Source: Akkermansiaceae bacterium
GTDB lineage: Bacteria; Verrucomicrobiota; Verrucomicrobiia; Verrucomicrobiales; Akkermansiaceae
Direction of reading: 5' to 3'
Length of the DNA stretch: 50,507 nt
Assembly: GCA_947491475.1 (NCBI GenBank)
Contig: CANLKN010000016.1
Coordinates: forward strand, 1 to 50,507
Numbering within the stretch: the stretch's first letter is position 1; each line of letters opens with the position of its first letter. The translations under genes and the position numbers were made by a program. Below are positions 6,521 to 15,163 of this stretch, in pieces. A model generated the notes under the pieces. It had not been told where the DNA came from, searched no databases, and was given only the letters and a program-made list of their open reading frames with translations.

Positions 6521-7738
6521 ATGCTGCCACTTGCCGCAGTCATATCCGAGCCATCCCTTTTCTCGCTCGAACATCTCCCCCGCCTGCCGCAACGGCTGGT
6601 GGAGTTGTTGTTAGGAAACTTCGGCGCTCCCGAATGGCTGGTTTCCATCGCCGGATTCCTCGTCGCCGCCGGCACCGTGGTCGGCGTGTTCCTCGGTGGC
6701 TTCGCATTGCTCTCGCTCATCGAACGCAAAACCCTCGCCCGCATCCAGAACCGCATCGGTCCGAACAGGGCCGGTTGGTTCGGCATCCTGCAACCGGTGG
6801 CTGACGGCATCAAGATGCTCACCAAGGAGGACATCGTGCCGGACAAAGCCGAGAAATTCCTCCATCTGCTTGCGCCCATCCTCATCGTGGTGCCCGCCAT
6901 CCTCGCGCTGGGCGTGATTCCTTACGGCCGCGAGTGGACGCCGGTTTCGCTGGAACTGGGCCTCTTGTTCTTCTTCGCTGTGGGCTCTCTAACAGAGCTT
7001 TCCGTTTTCATCGCTGGTTGGGCGAGTGGCTCTAAATTCCCGATGCTGGGTGCGATGCGCGCCATCTCGCAAATGATCAGCTACGAACTCCCTCTGATCA
7101 TTACCGCGCTGGGCGTCGTCATGGTTTCCGGAACGCTGTCGCTACCTCATATCGTCGAGCAGCAGAACGGAGGCTTCTGGCATTGGAATTTCTTTACTCC
7201 CTGGGGATTCTTCGCCGGGATCCTGTTCTTCATCTGCAGCATCGCGGAGGCGAACCGCTGTCCATTCGACCTGCCGGAAGGCGAGTCGGAAATCGTCGCC
7301 GGCCACATGACGGAATACTCGGGTTTCAAATACGCTCTGTTCTTCATGGGTGAGTATCTCGGCTTGTTCGCGATCTCGGCGCTCGGCATCACGCTCTTCC
7401 TCGGTGGCTGGCAGGCCCCGCTGCCGGGCCTTGGCTTCGTGCCCACGTGGATCTGGTTTTTCGGGAAACTCGCCTTCGTCATCTTCCTCTTCCTCTGGAT
7501 CCGCGGCACCTATCCTCGCGTAAGGATCGACCAACTCATGCGCTTCGCCTGGCTCTGCATGATTCCGATGGCGCTGCTCACCCTGCCTGCGGCGGGCGTT
7601 TGGCACTTCACCGGGCGGGGGCTGCTTTCTTGGGTGCTGGTGGTGCCGCTGCTGCTGGTGCCGTGGGTGATCGTGGGGGTCATTTTCAACAAGAGGCTGG
7701 CCGCTGCTACCCGGACATATACTTTCGCTGATGGTTAG
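6521..7738 (+). CDS. nuoH: NADH-quinone oxidoreductase subunit H
   Basis: A membrane subunit of about 405 residues with the typical L-I-E-R-K-T-L-A-R-I-Q-N-R-I-G-P-N-R loop near residue 70, the conserved F-D-L-P-E-G-E-S-E-I-V-A-G segment and about eight transmembrane helices. NuoH forms the quinone entry and links redox chemistry to pumping. ATG 6521 is chosen because everything between 6428 and 6520 is repeat sequence. An in-frame ATG at 6428 has an excellent ribosome-binding site and overlaps the nuoI stop, so an N-terminal extension of 31 residues is possible. The N-terminus is already longer than in E. coli. Confidence 0.9.
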   Translation: MLPLAAVISEPSLFSLEHLPRLPQRLVELLLGNFGAPEWLVSIAGFLVAAGTVVGVFLGGFALLSLIERKTLARIQNRIGPNRAGWFGILQPVADGIKMLTKEDIVPDKAEKFLHLLAPILIVVPAILALGVIPYGREWTPVSLELGLLFFFAVGSLTELSVFIAGWASGSKFPMLGAMRAISQMISYELPLIITALGVVMVSGTLSLPHIVEQQNGGFWHWNFFTPWGFFAGILFFICSIAEANRCPFDLPEGESEIVAGHMTEYSGFKYALFFMGEYLGLFAISALGITLFLGGWQAPLPGLGFVPTWIWFFGKLAFVIFLFLWIRGTYPRVRIDQLMRFAWLCMIPMALLTLPAAGVWHFTGRGLLSWVLVVPLLLVPWVIVGVIFNKRLAAATRTYTFADG

Positions 7739-7772
7739 GTCAGACATGTCCGACAAGTCGGACCCGTCTGAC
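7739..7772. repeat. Nested palindrome in nuoH-nuoJ gap
   Basis: GTCAGAC (7739-7745) pairs with GTCTGAC (7766-7772), and inside it GTCCGAC (7748-7754) pairs with GTCGGAC (7757-7763) around AA. It begins immediately after the nuoH stop. Confidence 0.7.
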
Positions 7773-7795
7773 AGTTCACATAAACACTCCACTTC

Positions 7796-8308
7796 ATGAT
7801 CCCGCTCCTCATCCTCGCACCGCTGATCCTCCTCGCCGCTTTCGGCGCGGTTTGGATGGCGCGACCGGTGCATGCGGCCTTGATGCTGGCGCTCACGCTG
7901 GCGCTTGTGGCCGTGCTTTATCTGGCGCTCGGCGCGGACTTTATCGGGTTGGTGCAGTTCGCCGTCTATGTCGGCGCGGTGGCGGTGTTGATCGTGTTCT
8001 CTCTGCTCATCACGCGCCCCGGCGACGAGGCGGAGGAAATCGAGCGTCGGCCGAGGTCACTGGTCACCGGTCTTTTCTGCACGCTGCCGGTGCTCGCGGT
8101 GCTGGCCTACACCGCGGTTTTCGGCAGTAATATAAAACTTATTCCCTGGCAGCCGAAGTTATCCATCGCCGAGCTCGGAGAAATGCTTTTCACCAGCCAC
8201 GCGCCCGCCGTCCTCGCGCTGGCCGTGCTGCTCACCGCCGTGATGATCGGTGCCGCGCTGTTCGCCCGCGAACCGGATAAACCCCAAGACGATTCCTCCG
8301 AGAAATGA
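7796..8308 (+). CDS. nuoJ: NADH-quinone oxidoreductase subunit J
   Basis: A 170-residue protein with five predicted membrane helices. The conserved part is L-G-A-D-F-I-G-L-V-Q-F-A-V-Y-V-G-A-V-A-V-L around residues 46-66, which carries the key helix 3 with its pi-bulge region that couples quinone reduction to pumping. ATG 7796 follows the palindrome by 23 nt. The last codons overlap nuoK by four bases (ATGA), so from here onward the cluster is tightly packed and likely translated in a coupled way. Confidence 0.92.
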   Translation: MIPLLILAPLILLAAFGAVWMARPVHAALMLALTLALVAVLYLALGADFIGLVQFAVYVGAVAVLIVFSLLITRPGDEAEEIERRPRSLVTGLFCTLPVLAVLAYTAVFGSNIKLIPWQPKLSIAELGEMLFTSHAPAVLALAVLLTAVMIGAALFAREPDKPQDDSSEK

Positions 8309-8634
8309 CTCCGCTCGCCATGATGCTCACGCTGTCCTCGGTGCTCTTTGCGCTGGGCCTGCTCGCCGTGCTCACCAGGCGCAATGCGATCCTGGTGCTG
8401 GTAGGCATCGAACTCATGCTCAACGCGGCGAATCTCAATTTCATCGCCTTCTGGGCCTTCGATTCGCCCGCCGCGCACAATGCCGTGGAGCCCGCGCTAT
8501 CAGGTCCGCTGTTCGTCATGTTCGCCATCGCCATCGCCGCTGCGGAGGCCGCCGTGGGCCTGGCCATCATCCTGATGGTCTTCCGCCACACCCGCTCTAC
8601 CGATCTCAATAAACTGGATTCGCTCCATGGCTGA
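8305..8634 (+). CDS. nuoK: NADH-quinone oxidoreductase subunit K
   Basis: A 109-residue MrpC-like subunit with three membrane helices. The conserved core is L-V-G-I-E-L-M-L-N-A-A-N-L-N-F near residue 33, containing the membrane Glu of the proton path, with a second Glu in A-A-E-A-A-V-G-L near residue 73. ATG 8305 overlaps the nuoJ stop by four bases. Its end overlaps nuoL by eight. Length is standard for the family. Confidence 0.93.
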   Translation: MTPLAMMLTLSSVLFALGLLAVLTRRNAILVLVGIELMLNAANLNFIAFWAFDSPAAHNAVEPALSGPLFVMFAIAIAAAEAAVGLAIILMVFRHTRSTDLNKLDSLHG

Positions 8635-10648
8635 TCATTACCATCTCCTGCTCTGGTGCGTGCCGCTGCTCCCGCTGCTGGCGGGCGGCATCATTGCGTT
8701 TCTGCCCGATGCCAAAGGCCGGATTGCATCGAAACTCGCGATCGGTGCCTTGTTCGTTTCCTGCCTGCTGGCGCTGGGCGCGCTGGGTTGCGTCCTGCCT
8801 GCGGGAACGGTGCGAATCCCCGCGCCGCTCACTTGGTTCACCTTTGGCGATGTCACATTGAAAATCGGACTGCTGTTAGATCCGCTCAGCGCGGGCATGG
8901 CTGCGATGGTTACCTTCGTCGCGTTGTGGATCTTCATCTACAGCCTCGGCTATATGGAGAAGGAAAAGCGCTTCGGGCGTTTCTTCGGGTTCTTATCATT
9001 GTTCTGCGGCGCGATGCTGATGGTGGTGCTCTCCAGCAGCCTGCTGCTGCTTTTCATGGCGTGGGAACTGGTGGGTTTAGCATCCTATCTGCTGATCGGT
9101 TTCTATTATGAAAAACCCTCAGCCGCAGCCGCCGCGCAGAAAGCCTTCATCACCACCCGCATCGGCGACATGGCCTTCTTCCTCGGCATGATCTGGCTCT
9201 ATGGTCACAGCGGCACCTTGTTGTTCTACGATGGAGGAAACGGCTTGCTCGAATCCGGCGCGCTTTCCTCACTCGCCGGCGCCACTACCATCGGCGGGCT
9301 CACGGTTTCCGCGGCCGCATCGTTGCTGCTGTTAGTCGGGGCGATGGGCAAATCCGGTCAGGTGCCGCTGCACACATGGCTGCCCGATGCGATGGAAGGC
9401 CCGACCCCGGTTTCCGCGCTCATCCACGCCGCAACGATGGTCGCTGCAGGTGTGTTCCTCGTCGCCCGCACGCATCCGATTTTCTCGCTCGGTGGCGACA
9501 CCGGCATCGCCCTGACCGCCACCGCATGGATCGGCGCGATCACCGCGCTTTACGCCGCGTTGGTGGCGATGGCGCAATATGACATCAAACGCATCCTCGC
9601 CTACTCGACCGTTTCCCAGCTCGGCTTCATGATGATCGCGCTGGGTACCGGAGGCGTGGCGGCGGCGATGTTCCACCTTATCGCCCACGCGTTCTTCAAG
9701 GCCCTGCTCTTCCTTTCCGCCGGTTCGGTGATCCACGGCTGTCACGAGGAACAGGACATCCGAAAAATGGGTGGACTGCGCAAGGCAATGCCGAAAACCT
9801 TCCTCGTCTATGCCATCGGCATGATGGCACTGGCGGGTTTCCCGTTTGTGTTTTCCGGTTTCTGGAGCAAGGAAGCGATCCTTCACAGCGCGGAATACTG
9901 GCCGGGAGGGAAGGGGCCTTTCCTTATTGCCGCCTGCGCTGCGCTTCTAACCGCCTTCTACATGACGCGCCAGGCACTGCTGGTGTTCTTCGGTGAGTCG
10001 CGTTCACCTGAATCTCATCCGCATGAAAGCCCGTTGGTGATGATCGTTCCCTTGTTCGTGCTCGCGGCGGGCGCGGTGCTGCTCTCGATCATCGGCACGC
10101 CTTTATGGCCGTGGTTTGAAAAATGGATTCATGGCGAAGCCGCGGTATTTCATGCCGGGGCCTTCGGTGAAAAGGGCGCGATCGGTTTGCTGGTGCTTTC
10201 TTTTGTGATTGTGACGGTGGGTGTGGGGGCTTCGGTTGCGGTGTATCGAAATGCCATGGCCAGTAGCGATACACCGGACCCGCTTTGCTCCAAACTCGGC
10301 GGCTTCTGGAGATTTCTTGAAAACGCCATGGGTTTCGACGCCTTCTATCAGAAAGCCGTCATCAACCCGCTCGCTTTCTTCGCCGGTGGCATCGATATGC
10401 TGGAGCGCATGATTTTCGTGCCGCTTATGGGACTCGCAGAGATGGCCATCAAAGGCTGTGGCCGCATCACCCGCGCCTCCGACGAGGTGGGACTCAACAA
10501 AGGTTTCGACGGCGTCTGTGACGGCCTGCGCGAGCGCGCGGATTCGACCTCGCGCTCCCAAACCGGCAGTCCTCAAGGCTATCTCCGCACCATCGGTCTC
10601 GGTGTGACCGTGCTTCTCGTCCTCTATTTCTGGCTCAGCGCCGGTTGA
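8627..10648 (+). CDS. nuoL: NADH-quinone oxidoreductase subunit L, lengthened lateral helix
   Basis: A 673-residue antiporter-like pump subunit. Conserved parts are W-E-L-V-G-L-A-S-Y-L-L-I-G-F-Y near residue 146 (pump Glu), G-K-S-G-Q-V-P-L-H-T-W-L-P-D-A-M near 243 (pump Lys and the transfer loop) and Y-S-T-V-S-Q-L-G-F-M near 328. After the last core helix comes the amphipathic lateral helix, from about F-D-A-F-Y-Q-K to Q-T-G, which spans about 78 residues against about 50 in canonical NuoL as I remember it. The extra part resembles a second copy of an N-P-L/V-P-L helical segment. Such an insertion is expected when the membrane arm has to accommodate a fourth pump subunit, and a second nuoM follows downstream. 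Confidence 0.93.
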   Translation: MADHYHLLLWCVPLLPLLAGGIIAFLPDAKGRIASKLAIGALFVSCLLALGALGCVLPAGTVRIPAPLTWFTFGDVTLKIGLLLDPLSAGMAAMVTFVALWIFIYSLGYMEKEKRFGRFFGFLSLFCGAMLMVVLSSSLLLLFMAWELVGLASYLLIGFYYEKPSAAAAAQKAFITTRIGDMAFFLGMIWLYGHSGTLLFYDGGNGLLESGALSSLAGATTIGGLTVSAAASLLLLVGAMGKSGQVPLHTWLPDAMEGPTPVSALIHAATMVAAGVFLVARTHPIFSLGGDTGIALTATAWIGAITALYAALVAMAQYDIKRILAYSTVSQLGFMMIALGTGGVAAAMFHLIAHAFFKALLFLSAGSVIHGCHEEQDIRKMGGLRKAMPKTFLVYAIGMMALAGFPFVFSGFWSKEAILHSAEYWPGGKGPFLIAACAALLTAFYMTRQALLVFFGESRSPESHPHESPLVMIVPLFVLAAGAVLLSIIGTPLWPWFEKWIHGEAAVFHAGAFGEKGAIGLLVLSFVIVTVGVGASVAVYRNAMASSDTPDPLCSKLGGFWRFLENAMGFDAFYQKAVINPLAFFAGGIDMLERMIFVPLMGLAEMAIKGCGRITRASDEVGLNKGFDGVCDGLRERADSTSRSQTGSPQGYLRTIGLGVTVLLVLYFWLSAG

Positions 10649-10651
10649 AAC

Positions 10652-12166
10652 ATGCTCCTGCCCTATTTCATCTTCGTTCCCTTGATCGGCGCTATCCTGC
10701 TGGCGATCTCCCGTGGAATCAGCGCCAAGGATGCCGGACGCTTTGCAAGCGTGTGCTCGATCGTTTCTCTCATGCTTGCCGGGTATGGATGGGATGCCAT
10801 CCGAGAGTGGAGCCTGCCATGGATGCCCGATGCGAATATCGCCCTGCGCTTCGAAATGGACGGACTTTCCTTCCTGTTCGTCCTGTTGGTCGCGTTGGTC
10901 ACACTGGTGGCAATCTCGGCCAGCATCCTCAAGGGCAAAGGCGACCGCGCCTACTTCGCGCTGATTCTCGTCCTCCAATCCGCGCTCTTCGGAGTCTTCA
11001 CCGCACGCCATTTCATTCCTTGGTTCCTGTGCTGGGAAATGACGCTCATCCCCGCGTGGTTGCTGATCCGCCTTTGGGGTGGTAGTGGCGCACCGAAAGC
11101 CGCGCTGCGCTTCTTCATCATGACGCTCGGCGGCAGCGCCTTCATGCTGGTCGGTTTCCTCGCGTTGCAACTATCGGCCGGCACGATGGATTTCGATGCG
11201 CTCGGCAAGCTGGCATCGCAGGGTGCAATCGCGGATGCGTTGGCAAAATCCTTTGCCTTCACCGGCATGACCGGACACACGCTTCTCACGTTGGTTGCGC
11301 TTGCGGTGTTCCTCGGGCTGGCGGTGAAAATCCCGATCGTGCCTTTCCACGCGTGGCTGCCCTCCGCCTATGCCGAGGCTCCGACTCCAGTGACGATGCT
11401 GCTCACGGGACTGCTCTCGAAAATGGGCGTCTATGCCATGCTGCGGATCTTCCTGCCGGTCTTCCCTGAAGTGCTGCCCGCGCTTGCACCGCTGCTCACA
11501 TGGCTGGCTGTGGCGACCGTGTTGTTAGGCGCGGTGGCGGCGCTCGCGCAAACCGACCTCAAGCGCATGATCGCCTATTCCTCGGTGAACCACCTCGGCT
11601 ATTGCGTGCTGGCCATCGCGGCGGTCGCCGCCTCGACGTCCGACCGTTCCGCCATGTCATCGGCGATTTCAGGCGTGGTCCTGCAAGCCTTCAACCACGG
11701 CATCATCGCCTCCGCGCTGTTTTCCGGCATTGCGATTCTCGAAACCCGCAGCCGCGGCCAGCGCGGACTCAACGACTTCGGCGGCCTTCGCGCGCAAACC
11801 CCGGTGTTCTGCGGACTCTTCGGCATCGCGGTGTTTGCCTCGCTCGGCATGCCGGGACTGAGTGGTTTCATCGGCGAGTTTCTCATCTTCAACGGAGCCT
11901 TCGCCATCACGCCCGCAGCAGCTGCGATTTCAGTGATCGGCCTGCTGCTCACAGCGGTGTTCCTGCTGCGCATGATGCGCAAGGTTTTCTGGGGGCCACT
12001 CAAGCCGTCGCTCGCGAAATGGCAGGATCTAACAAGAGATGAGAAAATGCTCTTCGGCTTCCTGGTCCTGCTCATCGCAATCCCGGGCATCTTCCCGCAG
12101 GTGCTGCTGCACTTCGCCAACCCCGCCATCGTCGAGCTTCTTGATCTTCTCCGCCCGATCCCATGA
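10652..12166 (+). CDS. nuoM: NADH-quinone oxidoreductase subunit M, first copy
   Basis: A 504-residue antiporter-like subunit. The motif C-W-E-M-T-L-I-P-A-W-L-L near residue 128 holds the pump Glu, and V-K-I-P-I-V-P-F-H-A-W-L-P-S-A near 226 the pump Lys and transfer loop, followed by D-L-K-R-M-I-A-Y-S-S-V-N-H-L-G. About 14 membrane helices are expected. It starts three bases after nuoL and overlaps the next gene by four. It is clearly more divergent from the second nuoM copy than a recent duplicate would be, so the two have probably long been distinct subunits. Confidence 0.9.
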   Translation: MLLPYFIFVPLIGAILLAISRGISAKDAGRFASVCSIVSLMLAGYGWDAIREWSLPWMPDANIALRFEMDGLSFLFVLLVALVTLVAISASILKGKGDRAYFALILVLQSALFGVFTARHFIPWFLCWEMTLIPAWLLIRLWGGSGAPKAALRFFIMTLGGSAFMLVGFLALQLSAGTMDFDALGKLASQGAIADALAKSFAFTGMTGHTLLTLVALAVFLGLAVKIPIVPFHAWLPSAYAEAPTPVTMLLTGLLSKMGVYAMLRIFLPVFPEVLPALAPLLTWLAVATVLLGAVAALAQTDLKRMIAYSSVNHLGYCVLAIAAVAASTSDRSAMSSAISGVVLQAFNHGIIASALFSGIAILETRSRGQRGLNDFGGLRAQTPVFCGLFGIAVFASLGMPGLSGFIGEFLIFNGAFAITPAAAAISVIGLLLTAVFLLRMMRKVFWGPLKPSLAKWQDLTRDEKMLFGFLVLLIAIPGIFPQVLLHFANPAIVELLDLLRPIP

Positions 12167-13644
12167 CACCCGCCTGGACATTGATATCCGCTTTTGCCGC
12201 AGCCTTGATCGTGCTGCTGCTGCCTGCGCGCGCGGCCATGGCTTCGCGGGTGGTCGCGCTGGTTGCCTCGATCATCGGTGCCGTGGCCGCTGGCAGCGCG
12301 TGTCTCGCCAAACTCGCAAATCCCGATGCCGCGCCGTGGTCATTCGACCGCGAGTGGATTCCCAATCTCGGCAGCCGTTTCCATCTGGCAGCCGACGGAC
12401 TCTCGCTGACACTTCTTTTCCTCACAGGAATCACCGCCATCGCCGGGGTCTTGTTTTCATGGAACATCGAAAAACGCCCGCGCGCCTTCTTCGCGTTTTT
12501 CATGACGATCATCGGCGGCGTCTACGGCGTCTTTCTCAGCCGCGACGCGTTCCTGCTGTTCGTGTTTTATGAAATCGTGATCCTGCCGAAATACATGCTC
12601 ATCGCCATCTGGGGATCGACCAACAAGGAATACGGCGCGATGAAGCTGACGATGTATTCCATCGGTGCCAGCTCGCTGATCCTGATCGGATTGGTGGCAG
12701 CCTACGCTGCGGCGGGAGCGACGAGTTTCGACATCGCACATCTTGCGGCCGCCACTTATCCGCCGGCGATGCAGGCGTGGGCGTTTCCCGTGTTGTTTCT
12801 CGGCTTCGCCGTGCTGGCCGGCATTTGGCCGTTCCACACTTGGGCACCCACCGGCCACGTCGCCGCGCCCACCGCCGCCTCGATGCTGCTGGCCGGTGTG
12901 GTGATGAAACTCGGTGCCTTTGGCGCGCTCTGCGTGGCGATGCCCTTGTTCCCGCAGGGATTCGAGCAATACAAGGCGCTCATTGCCGGGCTTGCGGTCG
13001 TCGGAATTATCTATGGCGCGCTCACCGCTCTCTCGCAGAAGGATCTGAAATTCATCATCGGCTACTCCTCGGTGAGCCACATGGGATTCATCCTGTTAGG
13101 ACTAGCCGCAGCCAATCACTGGGGACTGCGCGGCGCGGTCTTGCAGATGATTTCCCACGGCATCATCGCCGGACTGCTCTTCGGCATCGCCGGGCGCGTG
13201 GTTTATGAACGCACCCATACCCGCGATCTAACGGAGCTCGGCCGCTTCGATTTGTGGAAATCGCTGCCGGGCGCGGCGCTCGCTTTCACGCTTGCCACCG
13301 CCGCCTCGATGGGGCTGCCGGGCTTCAGCGGCTTCGTCGCGGAAATCTCGGTGATCATCGGCCTGTGGCAGGTTTATCCATGGCTCACCATCGCCGTCGC
13401 GGCAGGCATCATCCTCACCGGGGTGTTCTCGCTGCGCGCCTTGTATCGGGCGTTTTTCCCGGAGCGCGAGGCCGGTGCCGCCCCCCCGCCGAAACTTCCG
13501 CCACTCACCTGGCCGGAAATTTCCGCCATGGGCCTGCTGCTCGCCGTTTCCATCGCCATCGGCATCTATCCGAAACCGTGGGTTCAACTCATTGATGACG
13601 GTCTCCGCTCGCCGCTGTTCCAATCGATCCTTTCCCTGCCGTGA
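12163..13644 (+). CDS. nuoM: NADH-quinone oxidoreductase subunit M, second copy
   Basis: A 493-residue antiporter-like subunit of the NuoM group: F-Y-E-I-V-I-L-P-K-Y-M-L-I-A-I-W-G near residue 135 (pump Glu), F-A-V-L-A-G-I-W-P-F-H-T-W-A-P-T near 220 and Q-K-D-L-K-F-I-I-G-Y-S-S-V-S-H-M near 290. The tryptophan in G-I-W-P-F stands where many NuoM proteins have K-V-P-x-x-P-F-H, so the middle-helix Lys of the pump path should be checked by alignment. ATG 12163 overlaps the first nuoM stop (ATGA), and the gene's own stop overlaps the nuoN GTG. It is part of the same operon. Confidence 0.88.
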   Translation: MTPAWTLISAFAAALIVLLLPARAAMASRVVALVASIIGAVAAGSACLAKLANPDAAPWSFDREWIPNLGSRFHLAADGLSLTLLFLTGITAIAGVLFSWNIEKRPRAFFAFFMTIIGGVYGVFLSRDAFLLFVFYEIVILPKYMLIAIWGSTNKEYGAMKLTMYSIGASSLILIGLVAAYAAAGATSFDIAHLAAATYPPAMQAWAFPVLFLGFAVLAGIWPFHTWAPTGHVAAPTAASMLLAGVVMKLGAFGALCVAMPLFPQGFEQYKALIAGLAVVGIIYGALTALSQKDLKFIIGYSSVSHMGFILLGLAAANHWGLRGAVLQMISHGIIAGLLFGIAGRVVYERTHTRDLTELGRFDLWKSLPGAALAFTLATAASMGLPGFSGFVAEISVIIGLWQVYPWLTIAVAAGIILTGVFSLRALYRAFFPEREAGAAPPPKLPPLTWPEISAMGLLLAVSIAIGIYPKPWVQLIDDGLRSPLFQSILSLP

Positions 13645-15122
13645 ATCACTCCGCGTTATTCCTCCAACTCCTGCCCGAAGCCGTAATCGTGCTCACCGCG
13701 CTGGTGATGCTTGGTGCCGCCGTGGCCACCGGGAAAAAACCGGGCGGTGAGTTTTCCGCCGGTGTGGGCGTGAGCATCGCCACCTTCGGCATCCTGTTTG
13801 CGGCCGCAGCCATGTGTTTCGTGCCGCAGGACGGGGCGACGAGCACTCCGCTGTTGGTGAACGACGCCCTCGCACGGATCTTCAAGGCGGTGGTGCTCGG
13901 TCTCGGTTTGCTTGCCGTGTGGCTGCCGCCCGCGCGGCGCGAAATGCGGAACCTCGGGGAGTATTATGCATTGGTGTTGTTCGCGCTGACCGGCCTGTTG
14001 CTCGCCGCTGGCAGCAATCATCTATTATTCCTGTTCGTCGCATTGGAACTGGCGAGTCTTTCGCTCTATCTGTTAGCCGGTTTTCCGCGCACTCCTCGCG
14101 CGGCTGAGGCTTCGTTGAAATACTTCCTCTTCGGCGGCGTGTCGGCGGCGTTCATGTTGTTTGGCATCAGCCTGCTTTATGGTGCTTCGCACAGTGCCAC
14201 GCTCAGCGGCATTTCTCATGCGTTGGAAGCAAGCCAGCCCTCGCTGCTTGCCATGACCGGTCTGGCGATGTTGCTGGCGGGTCTCGGCTTCAAGCTTGCG
14301 GCGGTGCCGTTCCATTACTGGGTGCCCGATGTTTATCAGGGGGCGCCCGCGACCACGGTGGCGATGGTTTCCGCCGCGTCGAAAGCCGTAGGTCTGGTGG
14401 TGCTGGTGCGCATTCTGCAAATCGGTTTTCCCAACGTCGCCGGTTCCGCCGCATGGGGTGAAATGACCGCCGGTTGGTCCTTGTGGCTCGCCGTGCTTGC
14501 CGCCGTCTCGATGATTTTCGGCAACCTGCTCGCTCTCGCACAAACCAGCGTGCGCCGCCTGCTCGCCTACTCTGCCGTGGCCAACACCGGCTACCTGCTC
14601 GTAGCGCTGTCCGCCAACGGCCCGAAAGCCGCCGCTGCCGCGTTGTTTTACGTCGTCGTCTATGGCCTTGCCACACTCGGCGCGGTGGCCGTCACCGCGG
14701 CGGTAGAACGCGATCGGGGTGATGATCGAATCACTTCGTTTGCGGGACTCATCCACCGCTCGCCGTTCCAAGCCGTGTGCCTGCTGGTCTTTCTCACCTC
14801 GCTGGCCGGTATTCCTCCGCTTGCCGGATTCGTCGGCAAATTCTCGCTCTTCAGCCACGCGCTGGCCGAGGGCGGGGGAATGGGACTCGCCTGGCTCGTC
14901 GGCCTTGCCGCCCTGCTCAGCGCCGTCTCGCTGTATTATTATCTCTCCGTCCTGAAGCAGGCCTTCGTGAAATCTGCGGAGGATGTCGATGTATCCACAC
15001 CGCTGCCCATCAGCCACCGGCTTTGCATCACCTTGCCCGCTGCGGCGCTGGTGGTGCTGGGGATGTTCCCATTACTCTTGATCGGACCGCTGGCCAAAGC
15101 CTTGGCGACAATGGTGCCTTGA
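13641..15122 (+). CDS. nuoN: NADH-quinone oxidoreductase subunit N
   Basis: A 493-residue pump subunit next to NuoK in the complex. The NuoN hallmarks are F-V-A-L-E-L-A-S-L-S-L-Y-L-L-A near residue 132 and F-K-L-A-A-V-P-F-H-Y-W-V-P-D-V-Y-Q-G-A-P near 217, then A-Q-T-S-V-R-R-L-L-A-Y-S. The start is GTG 13641, overlapping the preceding stop by four bases. It is the last nuo gene here. A 41-nt gap leads to a DUF2157 membrane protein that is not a complex I subunit. Confidence 0.93.
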   Translation: MNHSALFLQLLPEAVIVLTALVMLGAAVATGKKPGGEFSAGVGVSIATFGILFAAAAMCFVPQDGATSTPLLVNDALARIFKAVVLGLGLLAVWLPPARREMRNLGEYYALVLFALTGLLLAAGSNHLLFLFVALELASLSLYLLAGFPRTPRAAEASLKYFLFGGVSAAFMLFGISLLYGASHSATLSGISHALEASQPSLLAMTGLAMLLAGLGFKLAAVPFHYWVPDVYQGAPATTVAMVSAASKAVGLVVLVRILQIGFPNVAGSAAWGEMTAGWSLWLAVLAAVSMIFGNLLALAQTSVRRLLAYSAVANTGYLLVALSANGPKAAAAALFYVVVYGLATLGAVAVTAAVERDRGDDRITSFAGLIHRSPFQAVCLLVFLTSLAGIPPLAGFVGKFSLFSHALAEGGGMGLAWLVGLAALLSAVSLYYYLSVLKQAFVKSAEDVDVSTPLPISHRLCITLPAAALVVLGMFPLLLIGPLAKALATMVP

Positions 15123-15163
15123 ACTTCGTAGCCGAGGGTTCTAATCCGCATTGCCAAACCCTG

